Notes: generated from the letters alone by a model not told the origin. Counted from the first letter of the stretch, positions 45,640-55,415 are shown. The stretch is DNA of 64,000 nucleotides from Hydractinia symbiolongicarpus (GCF_029227915.1 NC_079876.1:36127828-36191827); one strand, 5' to 3'. Made by a program: numbers and translations.

Positions 45640-45656
45640 AATCCCGGGTCTCGGCA
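45584..45656 (+). tRNA. tRNA-Phe(GAA)
   Basis: U40, consensus. Confidence 0.95.
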
Positions 45657-45793
45657 TTTTATCACTGCCCAGCAGGGCGGTTTGAGGTGGTGAATGCAAG
45701 CAGCCGTAGCACTTTTCTTCAGCTATGTTTTTTTATTTATTTTCCTTCCTTTCTTTTTTACGGAGGGTATTTTCAGGTGTAGGTAAAACACGA

Positions 45794-45864
45794 TGCATTG
45801 GCGGGGAATCGAACGCCGGTCTCCCGCGTGGCAGGCGAGAATTCTACCACTGAAGCACCAATGC
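45794..45864 (-). tRNA. tRNA-Gly(GCC), two mismatches
   Basis: U40; G52C as in U24, plus G10C (D-stem and box A), which recurs in U44. Confidence 0.8.
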
Positions 45865-45980
45865 GTTACTACTCATTTCCAAAATTTCCGAGTGACAGTG
45901 TATCACGTCCCGGTGTGTTAGTAGCCTTAACGGCATTTCAGACGTGTGATATTGAGATTTTCAAAATCTCCCAACAGGCA

Positions 45981-46053
45981 GGCGCTGTGGCTTAGCGGTT
46001 AAAGCGCCTGTCTAGTAAACAGGAGATCCCCGGTTCAAATCCGGGCAGTGCCT
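45981..46053 (+). tRNA. tRNA-Thr(AGU)
   Basis: U40, consensus. Confidence 0.95.
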
Positions 46054-46111
46054 TTAGCAGTAATGTTGTGCTTTCTGGTCGGCCTTGTGGCAATGACCAG
46101 CGGTTTGTCAG

Positions 46112-46193
46112 GCTGCGATGGCCGAGTGGTTAAGGCGTTTGACTAGAAATCAAATGGGATCTTCCCGCGTAGGTTCGAATCCTACTCGCAGCG
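46112..46193 (+). tRNA. tRNA-Ser(AGA)
   Basis: U40, consensus. Confidence 0.95.
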
Positions 46194-46290
46194 GACGCAA
46201 AAAGGTGTTTTTGACACGAACAGAAAGACAGAGCTAGTTCAAATTGTCAGAAAAAGCATGACATCTAAATTACTTAGTGGTGCGAATGTG

Positions 46291-46362
46291 TCCCGCATGG
46301 TCTAGTGGTTAGGATTTCTGGTTTTCACCCAGGCGGCCCGGGTTCGATTCCCGGTGCGGGAA
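46291..46362 (+). tRNA. tRNA-Glu(UUC)
   Basis: U41, consensus. Confidence 0.95.
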
Positions 46363-46438
46363 GTGTACATTTTTTAAGTTAAGTTGCTCTCTCACGCGTT
46401 GATGTTATATACCCTGTGCGTGGATTCCGTCCTTGGCT

Positions 46439-46510
46439 GGGGATATAGCTCAGTGGTAGAGCATTCGACTGCAGATCGAGAGGTCCCTGGTTCAAACCCG
46501 GGTGTCCTCG
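46439..46510 (+). tRNA. tRNA-Cys(GCA), identity base changed
   Basis: U41; C71T as in U25, plus discriminator U73 changed to G (46510). Confidence 0.8.
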
Positions 46511-46584
46511 ACTAGTTGGCTTTTTGTCCTCTTCGGCACCTGAGTGGTGAGCTGGTGAATTATTCTGGTTACCCAGCAATTTCT

Positions 46585-46666
46585 GCTGCGATGGCCGAGT
46601 GGTTAAGGCGTTAGACTTGAAATCTAATGGGATCTTCCCGCGTAGGTTCGAACCCTACTCGCAGCG
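46585..46666 (+). tRNA. tRNA-Ser(UGA)
   Basis: U41, consensus. Confidence 0.95.
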
Positions 46667-46746
46667 AACCTACAAACATTCTTTTTGATCTGGTCAAGTG
46701 TCTATCACAACGTACAGACCTTTGCCATGTGATAGAATTGATCATG

Positions 46747-46751
46747 GCCGA

Positions 46752-46802
<51 letters not shown>

Positions 46803-46819
46803 AATCCCGGGTCTCGGCA
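46747..46819 (+). tRNA. tRNA-Phe(GAA)
   Basis: U41, consensus. Confidence 0.95.
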
Positions 46820-46956
46820 TTTTATCACTGCCCAGCAGGGCGGTTTGAGGTGGTGAATGCAAGCAGCCGTAGCACTTTTCTTCAGCTATGTTTTCTTATT
46901 TATTTTCCTTCCTTTCTTTTTTACGGAGGGTATTTTCAGGTGTAGGTAAAAAACGA

Positions 46957-47027
46957 TGCATTGGCGGGGAATCGAACCCCGGTCTCCCGCGTGGCAGGCG
47001 AGAATTCTACCACTGAACCACCAATGC
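46957..47027 (-). tRNA. tRNA-Gly(GCC)
   Basis: U41, consensus. Confidence 0.95.
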
Positions 47028-47143
47028 GTTACTACTCATTTCCAAAATTTCCGAGTGACAGTGTATCACGTCCCGGTGTGTTAGTAGCCTTAACGGCATT
47101 TCAGACGTGTGATATTGAGATTTTCAAAATCTCCCAACAGGCA

Positions 47144-47216
47144 GGCGCTGTGGCTTAGCGGTTAAAGCGCCTGTCTAGTAAACAGGAGATCCCCGGTTCA
47201 AATCCGGGCAGTGCCT
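47144..47216 (+). tRNA. tRNA-Thr(AGU)
   Basis: U41, consensus. Confidence 0.95.
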
Positions 47217-47274
47217 TTAGCAGTAATGTTGTGCTTTCTGGTCGGCCTTGTGGCAATGGCCAGCGGTTTGTCAG

Positions 47275-47356
47275 GCTGCGATGGCCGAGTGGTTAAGGCG
47301 TTTGACTAGAAATCAAATGGGATCTTCCCGCGTAGGTTCGAATCCTACTCGCAGCG
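47275..47356 (+). tRNA. tRNA-Ser(AGA)
   Basis: U41, consensus. Confidence 0.95.
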
Positions 47357-47453
47357 GACGCAAAAAGGTGTTTTTGACACGAACAGAAAGACAGAGCTAG
47401 TTCAAATTGTCAGAAAAAGCATGACATCTAAATTACTTAGTGGTGCGAATGTG

Positions 47454-47525
47454 TCCCGCATGGTCTAGTGGTTAGGATTTCTGGTTTTCACCCAGGCGGC
47501 CCGGGTTCGATTCCCGGTGCGGGAA
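47454..47525 (+). tRNA. tRNA-Glu(UUC)
   Basis: U42, consensus. Confidence 0.95.
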
Positions 47526-47601
47526 GTGTACATTTTTTAAGTTAAGTTGCTCTCTCACGCGTTGATGTTATATACCCTGTGCGTGGATTCCGTCCTTGGC
47601 T

Positions 47602-47673
47602 GGGGATATAGCTCAGTGGTAGAGCATTCGACTGCAGATCGAGAGGTCCCTGGTTCAAACCCGGGTGTCCCCT
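47602..47673 (+). tRNA. tRNA-Cys(GCA)
   Basis: U42, consensus. Confidence 0.95.
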
Positions 47674-47747
47674 ACTAGTTGGCTTTTTGTCCTCTTCGGC
47701 ACCTGAGTGGTGAGCTGGTGAATTATTCTGGTTACCCAGCAATTTCT

Positions 47748-47829
47748 GCTGCGATGGCCGAGTGGTTAAGGCGTTAGACTTGAAATCTAATGGGATCTTC
47801 CCGCGTAGGTTCGAACCCTACTCGCAGCG
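47748..47829 (+). tRNA. tRNA-Ser(UGA)
   Basis: U42, consensus. Confidence 0.95.
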
Positions 47830-47909
47830 AATCTACAAACATTCTTTTTGATCTGGTCAAGTGTCTATCACAACGTACAGACCTTTGCCATGTGATAGAA
47901 TTGATCATG

Positions 47910-47914
47910 GCCGA

Positions 47915-47965
<51 letters not shown>

Positions 47966-47982
47966 AATCCCGGGTCTCGGCA
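47910..47982 (+). tRNA. tRNA-Phe(GAA)
   Basis: U42, consensus. Confidence 0.95.
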
Positions 47983-48119
47983 TTTTATCACTGCCCAGCA
48001 GGGCGGTTTGAGGTGGTGAATGCAAGCAGCCGTAGCACTTTTCTTCAGCTATGTTTTTTTATTTATTTTCCTTCCTTTCTTTTTTACGGAGGGTATTTTC
48101 AGGTGTAGGTAAAACACGA

Positions 48120-48190
48120 TGCATTGGCGGGGAATCGAACCCCGGTCTCCCGCGTGGCAGGCGAGAATTCTACCACTGAACCACCAATGC
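48120..48190 (-). tRNA. tRNA-Gly(GCC)
   Basis: U42, consensus. Confidence 0.95.
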
Positions 48191-48306
48191 GTTACTACTC
48201 ATTTCCAAAATTTCCGAGTGACAGTGTATCACGTCCCGGTGTGTTAGTAGCCTTAACGGCATTTCAGACGTGTGATATTGAGATTTTCAAAATCTCCCAA
48301 CAGGCA

Positions 48307-48379
48307 GGCGCTGTGGCTTAGCGGTTAAAGCGCCTGTCTAGTAAACAGGAGATCCCCGCTTCAAATCCGGGAAGTGCCT
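48307..48379 (+). tRNA. tRNA-Thr(AGU), two mismatches
   Basis: U42; G53C (T-stem and box B) and C66A (G7/A66). Both are shared with U43. Confidence 0.76.
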
Positions 48380-48437
48380 TTAGCAGTAATGTTGTGCTTT
48401 CTGGTCGGCCTTGTGGCAATGGCCAGCGGTTTGTCAG

Positions 48438-48519
48438 GCTGCGATGGCCGAGTGGTTAAGGCGTTTGACTAGAAATCAAATGGGATCTTCCCGCGTAGGT
48501 TCGAATCCTACTCGCAGCG
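48438..48519 (+). tRNA. tRNA-Ser(AGA)
   Basis: U42, consensus. Confidence 0.95.
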
Positions 48520-48616
48520 GACGCAAAAAGGTGTTTTTGACACGAACAGAAAGACAGAGCTAGTTCAAATTGTCAGAAAAAGCATGACATCTAAATTACT
48601 TAGTGGTGCGAATGTG

Positions 48617-48688
48617 TCCCGCATGGTCTAGTGGTTAGGATTTCTGGTTTTCACCCAGGCGGCCCGGGTTCGATTCCCGGTGCGGGAA
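48617..48688 (+). tRNA. tRNA-Glu(UUC)
   Basis: U43, consensus. Confidence 0.95.
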
Positions 48689-48764
48689 GTGTACATTTTT
48701 TAAGTTAAGTTGCTCTCTCACGCGTTGATGTTATATACCCTGTGCGTGGATTCCGTCCTTGGCT

Positions 48765-48836
48765 GGGGATATAGCTCAGTGGTAGAGCATTCGACTGCAG
48801 ATCGAGAGGTCCCTGGTTCAAACCCGGGTGTCCCCT
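48765..48836 (+). tRNA. tRNA-Cys(GCA)
   Basis: U43, consensus. Confidence 0.95.
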
Positions 48837-48910
48837 ACTAGTTGGCTTTTTGTCCTCTTCGGCACCTGAGTGGTGAGCTGGTGAATTATTCTGGTTACCC
48901 AGCAATTTCT

Positions 48911-48992
48911 GCTGCGATGGCCGAGTGGTTAAGGCGTTAGACTTGAAATCTAATGGGATCTTCCTGCGTAGGTTCGAACCCTACTCGCAGCG
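48911..48992 (+). tRNA. tRNA-Ser(UGA)
   Basis: U43; one C to T in the variable-arm stem, shared with U44. Confidence 0.9.
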
Positions 48993-49072
48993 AATCTACA
49001 AACATTCTTTTTGATCTGGTCAAGTGTCTATCACAACGTACAGACCTTTGCCATGTGATAGAATTGATCATG

Positions 49073-49077
49073 GCCGA

Positions 49078-49128
<51 letters not shown>

Positions 49129-49145
49129 AATCCCGGGACTGGGCA
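49073..49145 (+). tRNA. tRNA-Phe(GAA), acceptor damaged
   Basis: U43; T66A (A7/A66) and C69G (G4/G69), two acceptor mismatches. Confidence 0.74.
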
Positions 49146-49282
49146 TTTTATCACTGCCCAGCAGGGCGGTTTGAGGTGGTGAATGCAAGCAGCCGTAGCA
49201 CTTTTCTTCAGCTATGTTTTTTTATTTATTTTCCTTCCTTTCTTTTTTACGGAGGGTATTTTCAGGTGTAGGTAAAACACGA

Positions 49283-49353
49283 TGCATTGGCGGGGAATCG
49301 AACCCCGGTCTCCCGCGTGGCAGGCGAGAATTCTACCACTGAACCACCAATGC
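49283..49353 (-). tRNA. tRNA-Gly(GCC)
   Basis: U43, consensus. Confidence 0.95.
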
Positions 49354-49469
49354 GTTACTACTCATTTCCAAAATTTCCGAGTGACAGTGTATCACGTCCC
49401 GGTGTGTTAGTAGCCTTAACGGCATTTCAGACGTGTGATATTGAGATTTTCAAAATCTCCCAACAGGCA

Positions 49470-49542
49470 GGCGCTGTGGCTTAGCGGTTAAAGCGCCTGT
49501 CTAGTAAACAGGAGATCCCCGCTTCAAATCCGGGAAGTGCCT
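49470..49542 (+). tRNA. tRNA-Thr(AGU), two mismatches
   Basis: U43; G53C and C66A as in U42. Confidence 0.76.
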
Positions 49543-49600
49543 TTAGCAGTAATGTTGTGCTTTCTGGTCGGCCTTGTGGCAATGGCCAGCGGTTTGTCAG

Positions 49601-49682
49601 GCTGCGATGGCCGAGTGGTTAAGGCGTTTGACTAGAAATCAAATGGGATCTTCCCGCGTAGGTTCGAATCCTACTCGCAGCG
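49601..49682 (+). tRNA. tRNA-Ser(AGA)
   Basis: U43, consensus. Confidence 0.95.
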
Positions 49683-49779
49683 GACGCAAAAAGGTGTTTT
49701 TGACACGAACAGAAAGACAGAGCTAGTTCAAATTGTCAGAAAAAGCATGACATCTAAATTACTTAGTGGTGCGAATGTG

Positions 49780-49851
49780 TCCCGCATGGTCTAGTGGTTA
49801 GGATTTCTGGTTTTCACCCAGGCGGCCCGGGTTCGATTCCCGGTGCGGGAA
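49780..49851 (+). tRNA. tRNA-Glu(UUC)
   Basis: U44, consensus. Confidence 0.95.
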
Positions 49852-49927
49852 GTGTACATTTTTTAAGTTAAGTTGCTCTCTCACGCGTTGATGTTATATA
49901 CCCTGTGCGTGGATTCCGTCCTTGGCT

Positions 49928-49999
49928 GGGGATATAGCTCAGTGGTAGAGCATTCGACTGCAGATCGAGAGGTCCCTGGTTCAAACCCGGGTGTCCCCT
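49928..49999 (+). tRNA. tRNA-Cys(GCA)
   Basis: U44, consensus. Confidence 0.95.
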
Positions 50000-50073
50000 A
50001 CTAGTTGGCTTTTTGTCCTCTTCGGCACCTGAGTGGTGAGCTGGTGAATTATTCTGGTTACCCAGCAATTTCT

Positions 50074-50155
50074 GCTGCGATGGCCGAGTGGTTAAGGCGT
50101 TAGACTTGAAATCTAATGGGATCTTCCTGCGTAGGTTCGAACCCTACTCGCAGCG
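50074..50155 (+). tRNA. tRNA-Ser(UGA)
   Basis: U44; variable-arm C to T as in U43. Confidence 0.9.
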
Positions 50156-50235
50156 AATCTACAAACATTCTTTTTGATCTGGTCAAGTGTCTATCACAAC
50201 GTACAGACCTTTGCCATGTGATAGAATTGATCATG

Positions 50236-50240
50236 GCCGA

Positions 50241-50291
<51 letters not shown>

Positions 50292-50308
50292 AATCCCGGG
50301 TCTGGGCA
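50236..50308 (+). tRNA. tRNA-Phe(GAA)
   Basis: U44; C69G (G4/G69 mismatch) as in U43. Confidence 0.83.
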
Positions 50309-50445
50309 TTTTATCACTGCCCAGCAGGGCGGTTTGAGGTGGTGAATGCAAGCAGCCGTAGCACTTTTCTTCAGCTATGTTTTTTTATTTATTTTCCTTC
50401 CTTTCTTTTTTACGGAGGGTATTTCCAGGTGTAGGTAAAACACGA

Positions 50446-50516
50446 TGCATTGGCGGGGAATCGAACCCCGGTCTCCCGCGTGGCAGGCGAGAATTCTACC
50501 ACTGAAGCACCAATGC
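50446..50516 (-). tRNA. tRNA-Gly(GCC)
   Basis: U44; G10C as in U40. Confidence 0.85.
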
Positions 50517-50632
50517 GTTACTACTCATTTCCAAAATTTCCGAGTGACAGTGTATCACGTCCCGGTGTGTTAGTAGCCTTAACGGCATTTCAGACGTGTG
50601 ATATTGAGATTTTCAAAATCTCCCAACAGGCA

Positions 50633-50705
50633 GGCGCTGTGGCTTAGCGGTTAAAGCGCCTGTCTAGTAAACAGGAGATCCCCGGTTCAAATCCGGGCAG
50701 TGCCT
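50633..50705 (+). tRNA. tRNA-Thr(AGU)
   Basis: U44, consensus. Confidence 0.95.
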
Positions 50706-50763
50706 TTAGCAGTAATGTTGTGCTTTCTGGTCGGCCTTGTGGCAATGGCCAGCGGTTTGTCAG

Positions 50764-50845
50764 GCTGCGATGGCCGAGTGGTTAAGGCGTTTGACTAGAA
50801 ATCAAATGGGATCTTCCCGCGTAGGTTCGAATCCTACTCGCAGCG
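50764..50845 (+). tRNA. tRNA-Ser(AGA)
   Basis: U44, consensus. Confidence 0.95.
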
Positions 50846-50942
50846 GACGCAAAAAGGTGTTTTTGACACGAACAGAAAGACAGAGCTAGTTCAAATTGTC
50901 AGAAAAAGCATGACATCTAAATTACTTAGTGGTGCGAATGTG

Positions 50943-51014
50943 TCCCGCATGGTCTAGTGGTTAGGATTTCTGGTTTTCACCCAGGCGGCCCGGGTTCGAT
51001 TCCCGGTGCGGGAA
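50943..51014 (+). tRNA. tRNA-Glu(UUC)
   Basis: U45, consensus. Confidence 0.95.
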
Positions 51015-51090
51015 GTGTACATTTTTTAAGTTAAGTTGCTCTCTCACGCGTTGATGTTATATACCCTGTGCGTGGATTCCGTCCTTGGCT

Positions 51091-51162
51091 GGGGATATAG
51101 CTCAGTGGTAGAGCATTCGACTGCAGATCGAGAGGTCCCTGGTTCAAACCCGGGTGTCCCCT
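51091..51162 (+). tRNA. tRNA-Cys(GCA)
   Basis: U45, consensus. Confidence 0.95.
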
Positions 51163-51236
51163 ACTAGTTGGCTTTTTGTCCTCTTCGGCACCTGAGTGGT
51201 GAGCTGGTGAATTATTCTGGTTACCCAGCAATTTCT

Positions 51237-51318
51237 GCTGCGATGGCCGAGTGGTTAAGGCGTTAGACTTGAAATCTAATGGGATCTTCCCGCGTAGGTT
51301 CGAACCCTACTCGCAGCG
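51237..51318 (+). tRNA. tRNA-Ser(UGA)
   Basis: U45, consensus. Confidence 0.95.
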
Positions 51319-51398
51319 AATCTACAAACATTCTTTTTGATCTGGTCAAGTGTCTATCACAACGTACAGACCTTTGCCATGTGATAGAATTGATCATG

Positions 51399-51403
51399 GC
51401 CGA

Positions 51404-51434
<31 letters not shown>

Positions 51435-51471
51435 TATCTGAAGGTCCCTGGTTCAATCCCGGGTCTCGGCA
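51399..51471 (+). tRNA. tRNA-Phe(GAA), G37 lost
   Basis: U45; G37 is T at 51435. The anticodon GAA is kept, but the wybutosine-type modification site is gone. Confidence 0.84.
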
Positions 51472-51608
51472 TTTTATCACTGCCCAGCAGGGCGGTTTGA
51501 GGTGGTGAATGCAAGCAGCCGTAGCACTTTTCTTCAGCTATGTTTTTTTATTTATTTTCCTTCCTTTCTTTTTTACGGAGGGTATTTCCAGGTGTAGGTA
51601 AAACACGA

Positions 51609-51679
51609 TGCATTGGCGGGGAATCGAACCCCGGTCTCCCGCGTGGCAGGCGAGAATTCTACCACTGAACCACCAATGC
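51609..51679 (-). tRNA. tRNA-Gly(GCC)
   Basis: U45, consensus. Confidence 0.95.
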
Positions 51680-51795
51680 GTTACTACTCATTTCCAAAAT
51701 TTCCGAGTGACAGTGTATCACGTCCCGGTGTGTTAGTAGCCTTAACGGCATTTCAGACGTGTGATATTGAGATTTTCAAAATCTCCCAACAGGCA

Positions 51796-51868
51796 GGCGC
51801 TGTGGCTTAGCGGTTAAAGCGCCTGTCTAGTAAACAGGAGATCCCCGGTTCAAATCCGGGCAGTGCCT
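51796..51868 (+). tRNA. tRNA-Thr(AGU)
   Basis: U45, consensus. Confidence 0.95.
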
Positions 51869-51926
51869 TTAGCAGTAATGTTGTGCTTTCTGGTCGGCCT
51901 TGTGGCAATGGCCAGCGGTTTGTCAG

Positions 51927-52008
51927 GCTGCGATGGCCGAGTGGTTAAGGCGTTTGACTAGAAATCAAATGGGATCTTCCCGCGTAGGTTCGAATCCTAC
52001 TCGCAGCG
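51927..52008 (+). tRNA. tRNA-Ser(AGA)
   Basis: U45, consensus. Confidence 0.95.
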
Positions 52009-52105
52009 GACGCAAAAAGGTGTTTTTGACACGAACAGAAAGACAGAGCTAGTTCAAATTGTCAGAAAAAGCATGACATCTAAATTACTTAGTGGTGCGA
52101 ATGTG

Positions 52106-52177
52106 TCCCGCATGGTCTAGTGGTTAGGATTTCTGGTTTTCACCCAGGCGGCCCGGGTTCGATTCCCGGTGCGGGAA
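52106..52177 (+). tRNA. tRNA-Glu(UUC)
   Basis: U46, consensus. Confidence 0.95.
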
Positions 52178-52253
52178 GTGTACATTTTTTAAGTTAAGTT
52201 GCTCTCTCACGCGTTGATGTTATATAACCTGTGCGTGGATTCCGTCCTTGGCT

Positions 52254-52325
52254 GGGGATATAGCTCAGTGGTAGAGCATTCGACTGCAGATCGAGAGGTC
52301 CCTGGTTCAAACCCGGGTGTCCCCT
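52254..52325 (+). tRNA. tRNA-Cys(GCA)
   Basis: U46, consensus. Confidence 0.95.
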
Positions 52326-52399
52326 ACTAGTTGGCTTTTTGTCCTCTTCGGCACCTGAGTGGTGAGCTGGTGAATTATTCTGGTTACCCAGCAATTTCT

Positions 52400-52481
52400 G
52401 CTGCGATGGCCGAGTGGTTAAGGCGTTAGACTTGAAATCTAATGGGATCTTCCCGCGTAGGTTCAAACCCTACTCGCAGCG
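52400..52481 (+). tRNA. tRNA-Ser(UGA)
   Basis: U46; G57A in the T-loop and box B, a purine-for-purine change. Confidence 0.9.
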
Positions 52482-52561
52482 AATCTACAAACATTCTTTT
52501 TGATCTGGTCAAGTGTCTATCACAACGTACAGACATTTGCCATGTGATAGAATTGATCATG

Positions 52562-52566
52562 GCCGA

Positions 52567-52617
<51 letters not shown>

Positions 52618-52634
52618 AATCCCGGGTCTCGGCA
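52562..52634 (+). tRNA. tRNA-Phe(GAA)
   Basis: U46, consensus. Confidence 0.95.
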
Positions 52635-52772
52635 TTTTATCACTGCCCAGCAGGGCGGTTTGAGGTGGTGAATGCAAGCAGCCGTAGCACTTTTCTTCAG
52701 CTATGTTTTTTTTATTTATTTTCCTTCCTTTCTTTTTTACGGAGGGTATTTTCAGGTGTAGGTAAAACACGA

Positions 52773-52843
52773 TGCATTGGCGGGGAATCGAACCCCGGTC
52801 TCCCGCGTGGCAGGCGAGAATTCTACCACTGAACCACCAATGC
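52773..52843 (-). tRNA. tRNA-Gly(GCC)
   Basis: U46, consensus. Confidence 0.95.
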
Positions 52844-52959
52844 GTTACTACTCATTTCCAAAATTTCCGAGTGACAGTGTATCACGTCCCGGTGTGTTAG
52901 TAGCCTTAACGGCATTTCAGACGTGTGATATTGAGATTTTCAAAATCTCCCAACAGGCA

Positions 52960-53032
52960 GGCGCTGTGGCTTAGCGGTTAAAGCGCCTGTCTAGTAAACA
53001 GGAGATCCCCGGTTCAAATCCGGGCAGTGCCT
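52960..53032 (+). tRNA. tRNA-Thr(AGU)
   Basis: U46, consensus. Confidence 0.95.
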
Positions 53033-53090
53033 TTAGCAGTAATGTTGTGCTTTCTGGTCGGCCTTGTGGCAATGGCCAGCGGTTTGTCAG

Positions 53091-53172
53091 GCTGCGATGG
53101 CCGAGTGGTTAAGGCGTTTGACTAGAAATCAAATGGGATCTTCCCGCGTAGGTTCGAATCCTACTCGCAGCG
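53091..53172 (+). tRNA. tRNA-Ser(AGA)
   Basis: U46, consensus. Confidence 0.95.
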
Positions 53173-53269
53173 GACGCAAAAAGGTGTTTTTGACACGAAC
53201 AGAAAGACAGAGCTAGTTCAAATTGTCAGAAAAAGCATGACATCTAAATTACTTAGTGGTGCAAATGTG

Positions 53270-53341
53270 TCCCGCATGGTCTAGTGGTTAGGATTTCTGG
53301 TTTTCACCCAGGCGGCCCGGGTTCGATTCCCGGTGCGGGAA
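53270..53341 (+). tRNA. tRNA-Glu(UUC)
   Basis: U47, consensus. Confidence 0.95.
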
Positions 53342-53417
53342 GTGTACATTTTTTAAGTTAAGTTGCTCTCTCACGCGTTGATGTTATATACCCTGTGCGT
53401 GGATTCCGTCCTTGGCT

Positions 53418-53489
53418 GGGGATATAGCTCAGTGGTAGAGCATTCGACTGCAGATCGAGAGGTCCCTGGTTCAAACCCGGGTGTCCCCT
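53418..53489 (+). tRNA. tRNA-Cys(GCA)
   Basis: U47, consensus. Confidence 0.95.
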
Positions 53490-53563
53490 ACTAGTTGGCT
53501 TTTTGTCCTCTTCGGCACCTGAGTGGTGAGCTGGTGAATTATTCTGGTTACCCAGCAATTTCT

Positions 53564-53645
53564 GCTGCGATGGCCGAGTGGTTAAGGCGTTAGACTTGAA
53601 ATCTAATGGGATCTTCCCGCGTAGGTTCGAACCCTACTCGCAGCG
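53564..53645 (+). tRNA. tRNA-Ser(UGA)
   Basis: U47, consensus. Confidence 0.95.
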
Positions 53646-53725
53646 AATCTACAAACATTCTTTTTGATCTGGTCAAGTGTCTATCACAACGTACAGACCT
53701 TTGCCATGTGATAGAATTGATCATG

Positions 53726-53730
53726 GCCGA

Positions 53731-53781
<51 letters not shown>

Positions 53782-53798
53782 AATCCCGGGTCTCGGCA
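53726..53798 (+). tRNA. tRNA-Phe(GAA)
   Basis: U47, consensus. Confidence 0.95.
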
Positions 53799-53934
53799 TT
53801 TTATCACTGCCCAGCAGGGCAGTTTGAGGTGGTGAATGCAAGCAGCCGTAGCACTTTTCTTCAGCTATGTTTTTTATTTATTTTCCTTCCTTTCTTTTTT
53901 ACGGAGGGTATTTTCAGGTGTAGGTAAAACACGA

Positions 53935-54005
53935 TGCATTGGCGGGGAATCGAACCCCGGTCTCCCGCGTGGCAGGCGAGAATTCTACCACTGAACCACC
54001 AATGC
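53935..54005 (-). tRNA. tRNA-Gly(GCC)
   Basis: U47, consensus. Confidence 0.95.
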
Positions 54006-54121
54006 GTTACTACTCATTTCCAAAATTTCCGAGTGACAGTGTATCACGTCCCGGTGTGTTAGTAGCCTTAACGGCATTTCAGACGTGTGATATTGAGATT
54101 TTCAAAATCTCCCAACAGGCA

Positions 54122-54194
54122 GGCGCTGTGGCTTAGCGGTTAAAGCGCCTGTCTAGTAAACAGGAGATCCCCGGTTCAAATCCGGGCAGTGCCT
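54122..54194 (+). tRNA. tRNA-Thr(AGU)
   Basis: U47, consensus. Confidence 0.95.
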
Positions 54195-54252
54195 TTAGCA
54201 GTAATGTTGTGGTTTCTGGTCGGCCTTGTGGCAATGGCCAGCGGTTTGTCAG

Positions 54253-54334
54253 GCTGCGATGGCCGAGTGGTTAAGGCGTTTGACTAGAAATCAAATGGGA
54301 TCTTCCCGCGTAGGTTCGAATCCTACTCGCAGCG
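54253..54334 (+). tRNA. tRNA-Ser(AGA)
   Basis: U47, consensus. Confidence 0.95.
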
Positions 54335-54431
54335 GACGCAAAAAGGTGTTTTTGACACGAACAGAAAGACAGAGCTAGTTCAAATTGTCAGAAAAAGCAT
54401 GACATCTAAATAACTTAGTGGTGCGAATGTG

Positions 54432-54503
54432 TCCCGCATGGTCTAGTGGTTAGGATTTCTGGTTTTCACCCAGGCGGCCCGGGTTCGATTCCCGGTGCGG
54501 GAA
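54432..54503 (+). tRNA. tRNA-Glu(UUC)
   Basis: U48, consensus. Confidence 0.95.
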
Positions 54504-54579
54504 GTGTACATTTTTTAAGTTAAGTTGCTCTCTCACGCGTTGATGTTATATACCCTGTGCGTGGATTCCGTCCTTGGCT

Positions 54580-54651
54580 GGGGATATAGCTCAGTGGTAG
54601 AGCATTCGACTGCAGATCGAGAGGTCCCTGGTTCAAACCCGGGTGTCCCCT
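54580..54651 (+). tRNA. tRNA-Cys(GCA)
   Basis: U48, consensus. Confidence 0.95.
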
Positions 54652-54725
54652 ACTAGTTGGCTTTTTGTCCTCTTCGGCACCTGAGTGGTGAGCTGGTGAA
54701 TTATTCTGGTTACCCAGCAATTTCT

Positions 54726-54807
54726 GCTGCGATGGCCGAGTGGTTAAGGCGTTAGACTTGAAATCTAATGGGATCTTCCCGCGTAGGTTCGAACCCTACT
54801 CGCAGCG
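54726..54807 (+). tRNA. tRNA-Ser(UGA)
   Basis: U48, consensus. Confidence 0.95.
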
Positions 54808-54887
54808 AATCTACAAACATTCTTTTTGATCTGGTCAAGTGTCTATCACAACGTACAGACCTTTGCCATGTGATAGAATTGATCATG

Positions 54888-54912
54888 GCCGAGATAGCTC
54901 AGTTGGGAGAGT

Positions 54913-54943
<31 letters not shown>

Positions 54944-54960
54944 AATCCCGGGTCTCGGCA
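54888..54960 (+). tRNA. tRNA-Phe(GAA)
   Basis: U48; C25T, a G10/U25 wobble. Confidence 0.9.
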
Positions 54961-55097
54961 TTTTATCACTGCCCAGCAGGGCGGCTTGAGGTGGTGAATG
55001 CAAGCAGCCGTAGCACTTTTCTTCAGCTATGTTTTTTTATTTATTTTCCTTCCTTTCTTTTTTACGGAGGGTATTTTCAGGTGTAGGTAAAACACGA

Positions 55098-55168
55098 TGC
55101 ATTGGCGGGGAATCGAACACCGGTCTCCCGCGTAGCAGGCGAGAATTCTACCACTGAACCACCAATGC
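55098..55168 (-). tRNA. Gly-type tRNA with GCU anticodon
   Basis: U48. The body is tRNA-Gly, but C36T makes the anticodon GCT (plus-strand 55134-55136), which reads the Ser codons AGC and AGU. G52T also breaks a T-stem pair and alters box B. If made and charged with glycine it would mistranslate Ser codons as Gly. Decay of one copy is the simpler reading. Confidence 0.75.
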
Positions 55169-55284
55169 GTTACTACTCATTTCCAAAATTTCCGAGTGAC
55201 AGTGTATCACGTCCCGGTGTGTTAGTAGCCTTAACGGCAATTCAGACGTGTGATATTGAGATTTTCAAAATCTCCCAACAGGCA

Positions 55285-55357
55285 GGCGCTGTGGCTTAGC
55301 GGTTAAAGCGCCTGTCTAGTAAACAGGAGATCCCCGGTTCAAATCCGGGCAGTGCCT
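55285..55357 (+). tRNA. tRNA-Thr(AGU)
   Basis: U48, consensus. Confidence 0.95.
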
Positions 55358-55415
55358 TTAGCAGTAATGTTGTGCTTTCTGGTCGGCCTTGTGGCAATGA
55401 CCAGCGGTTTGTCAG

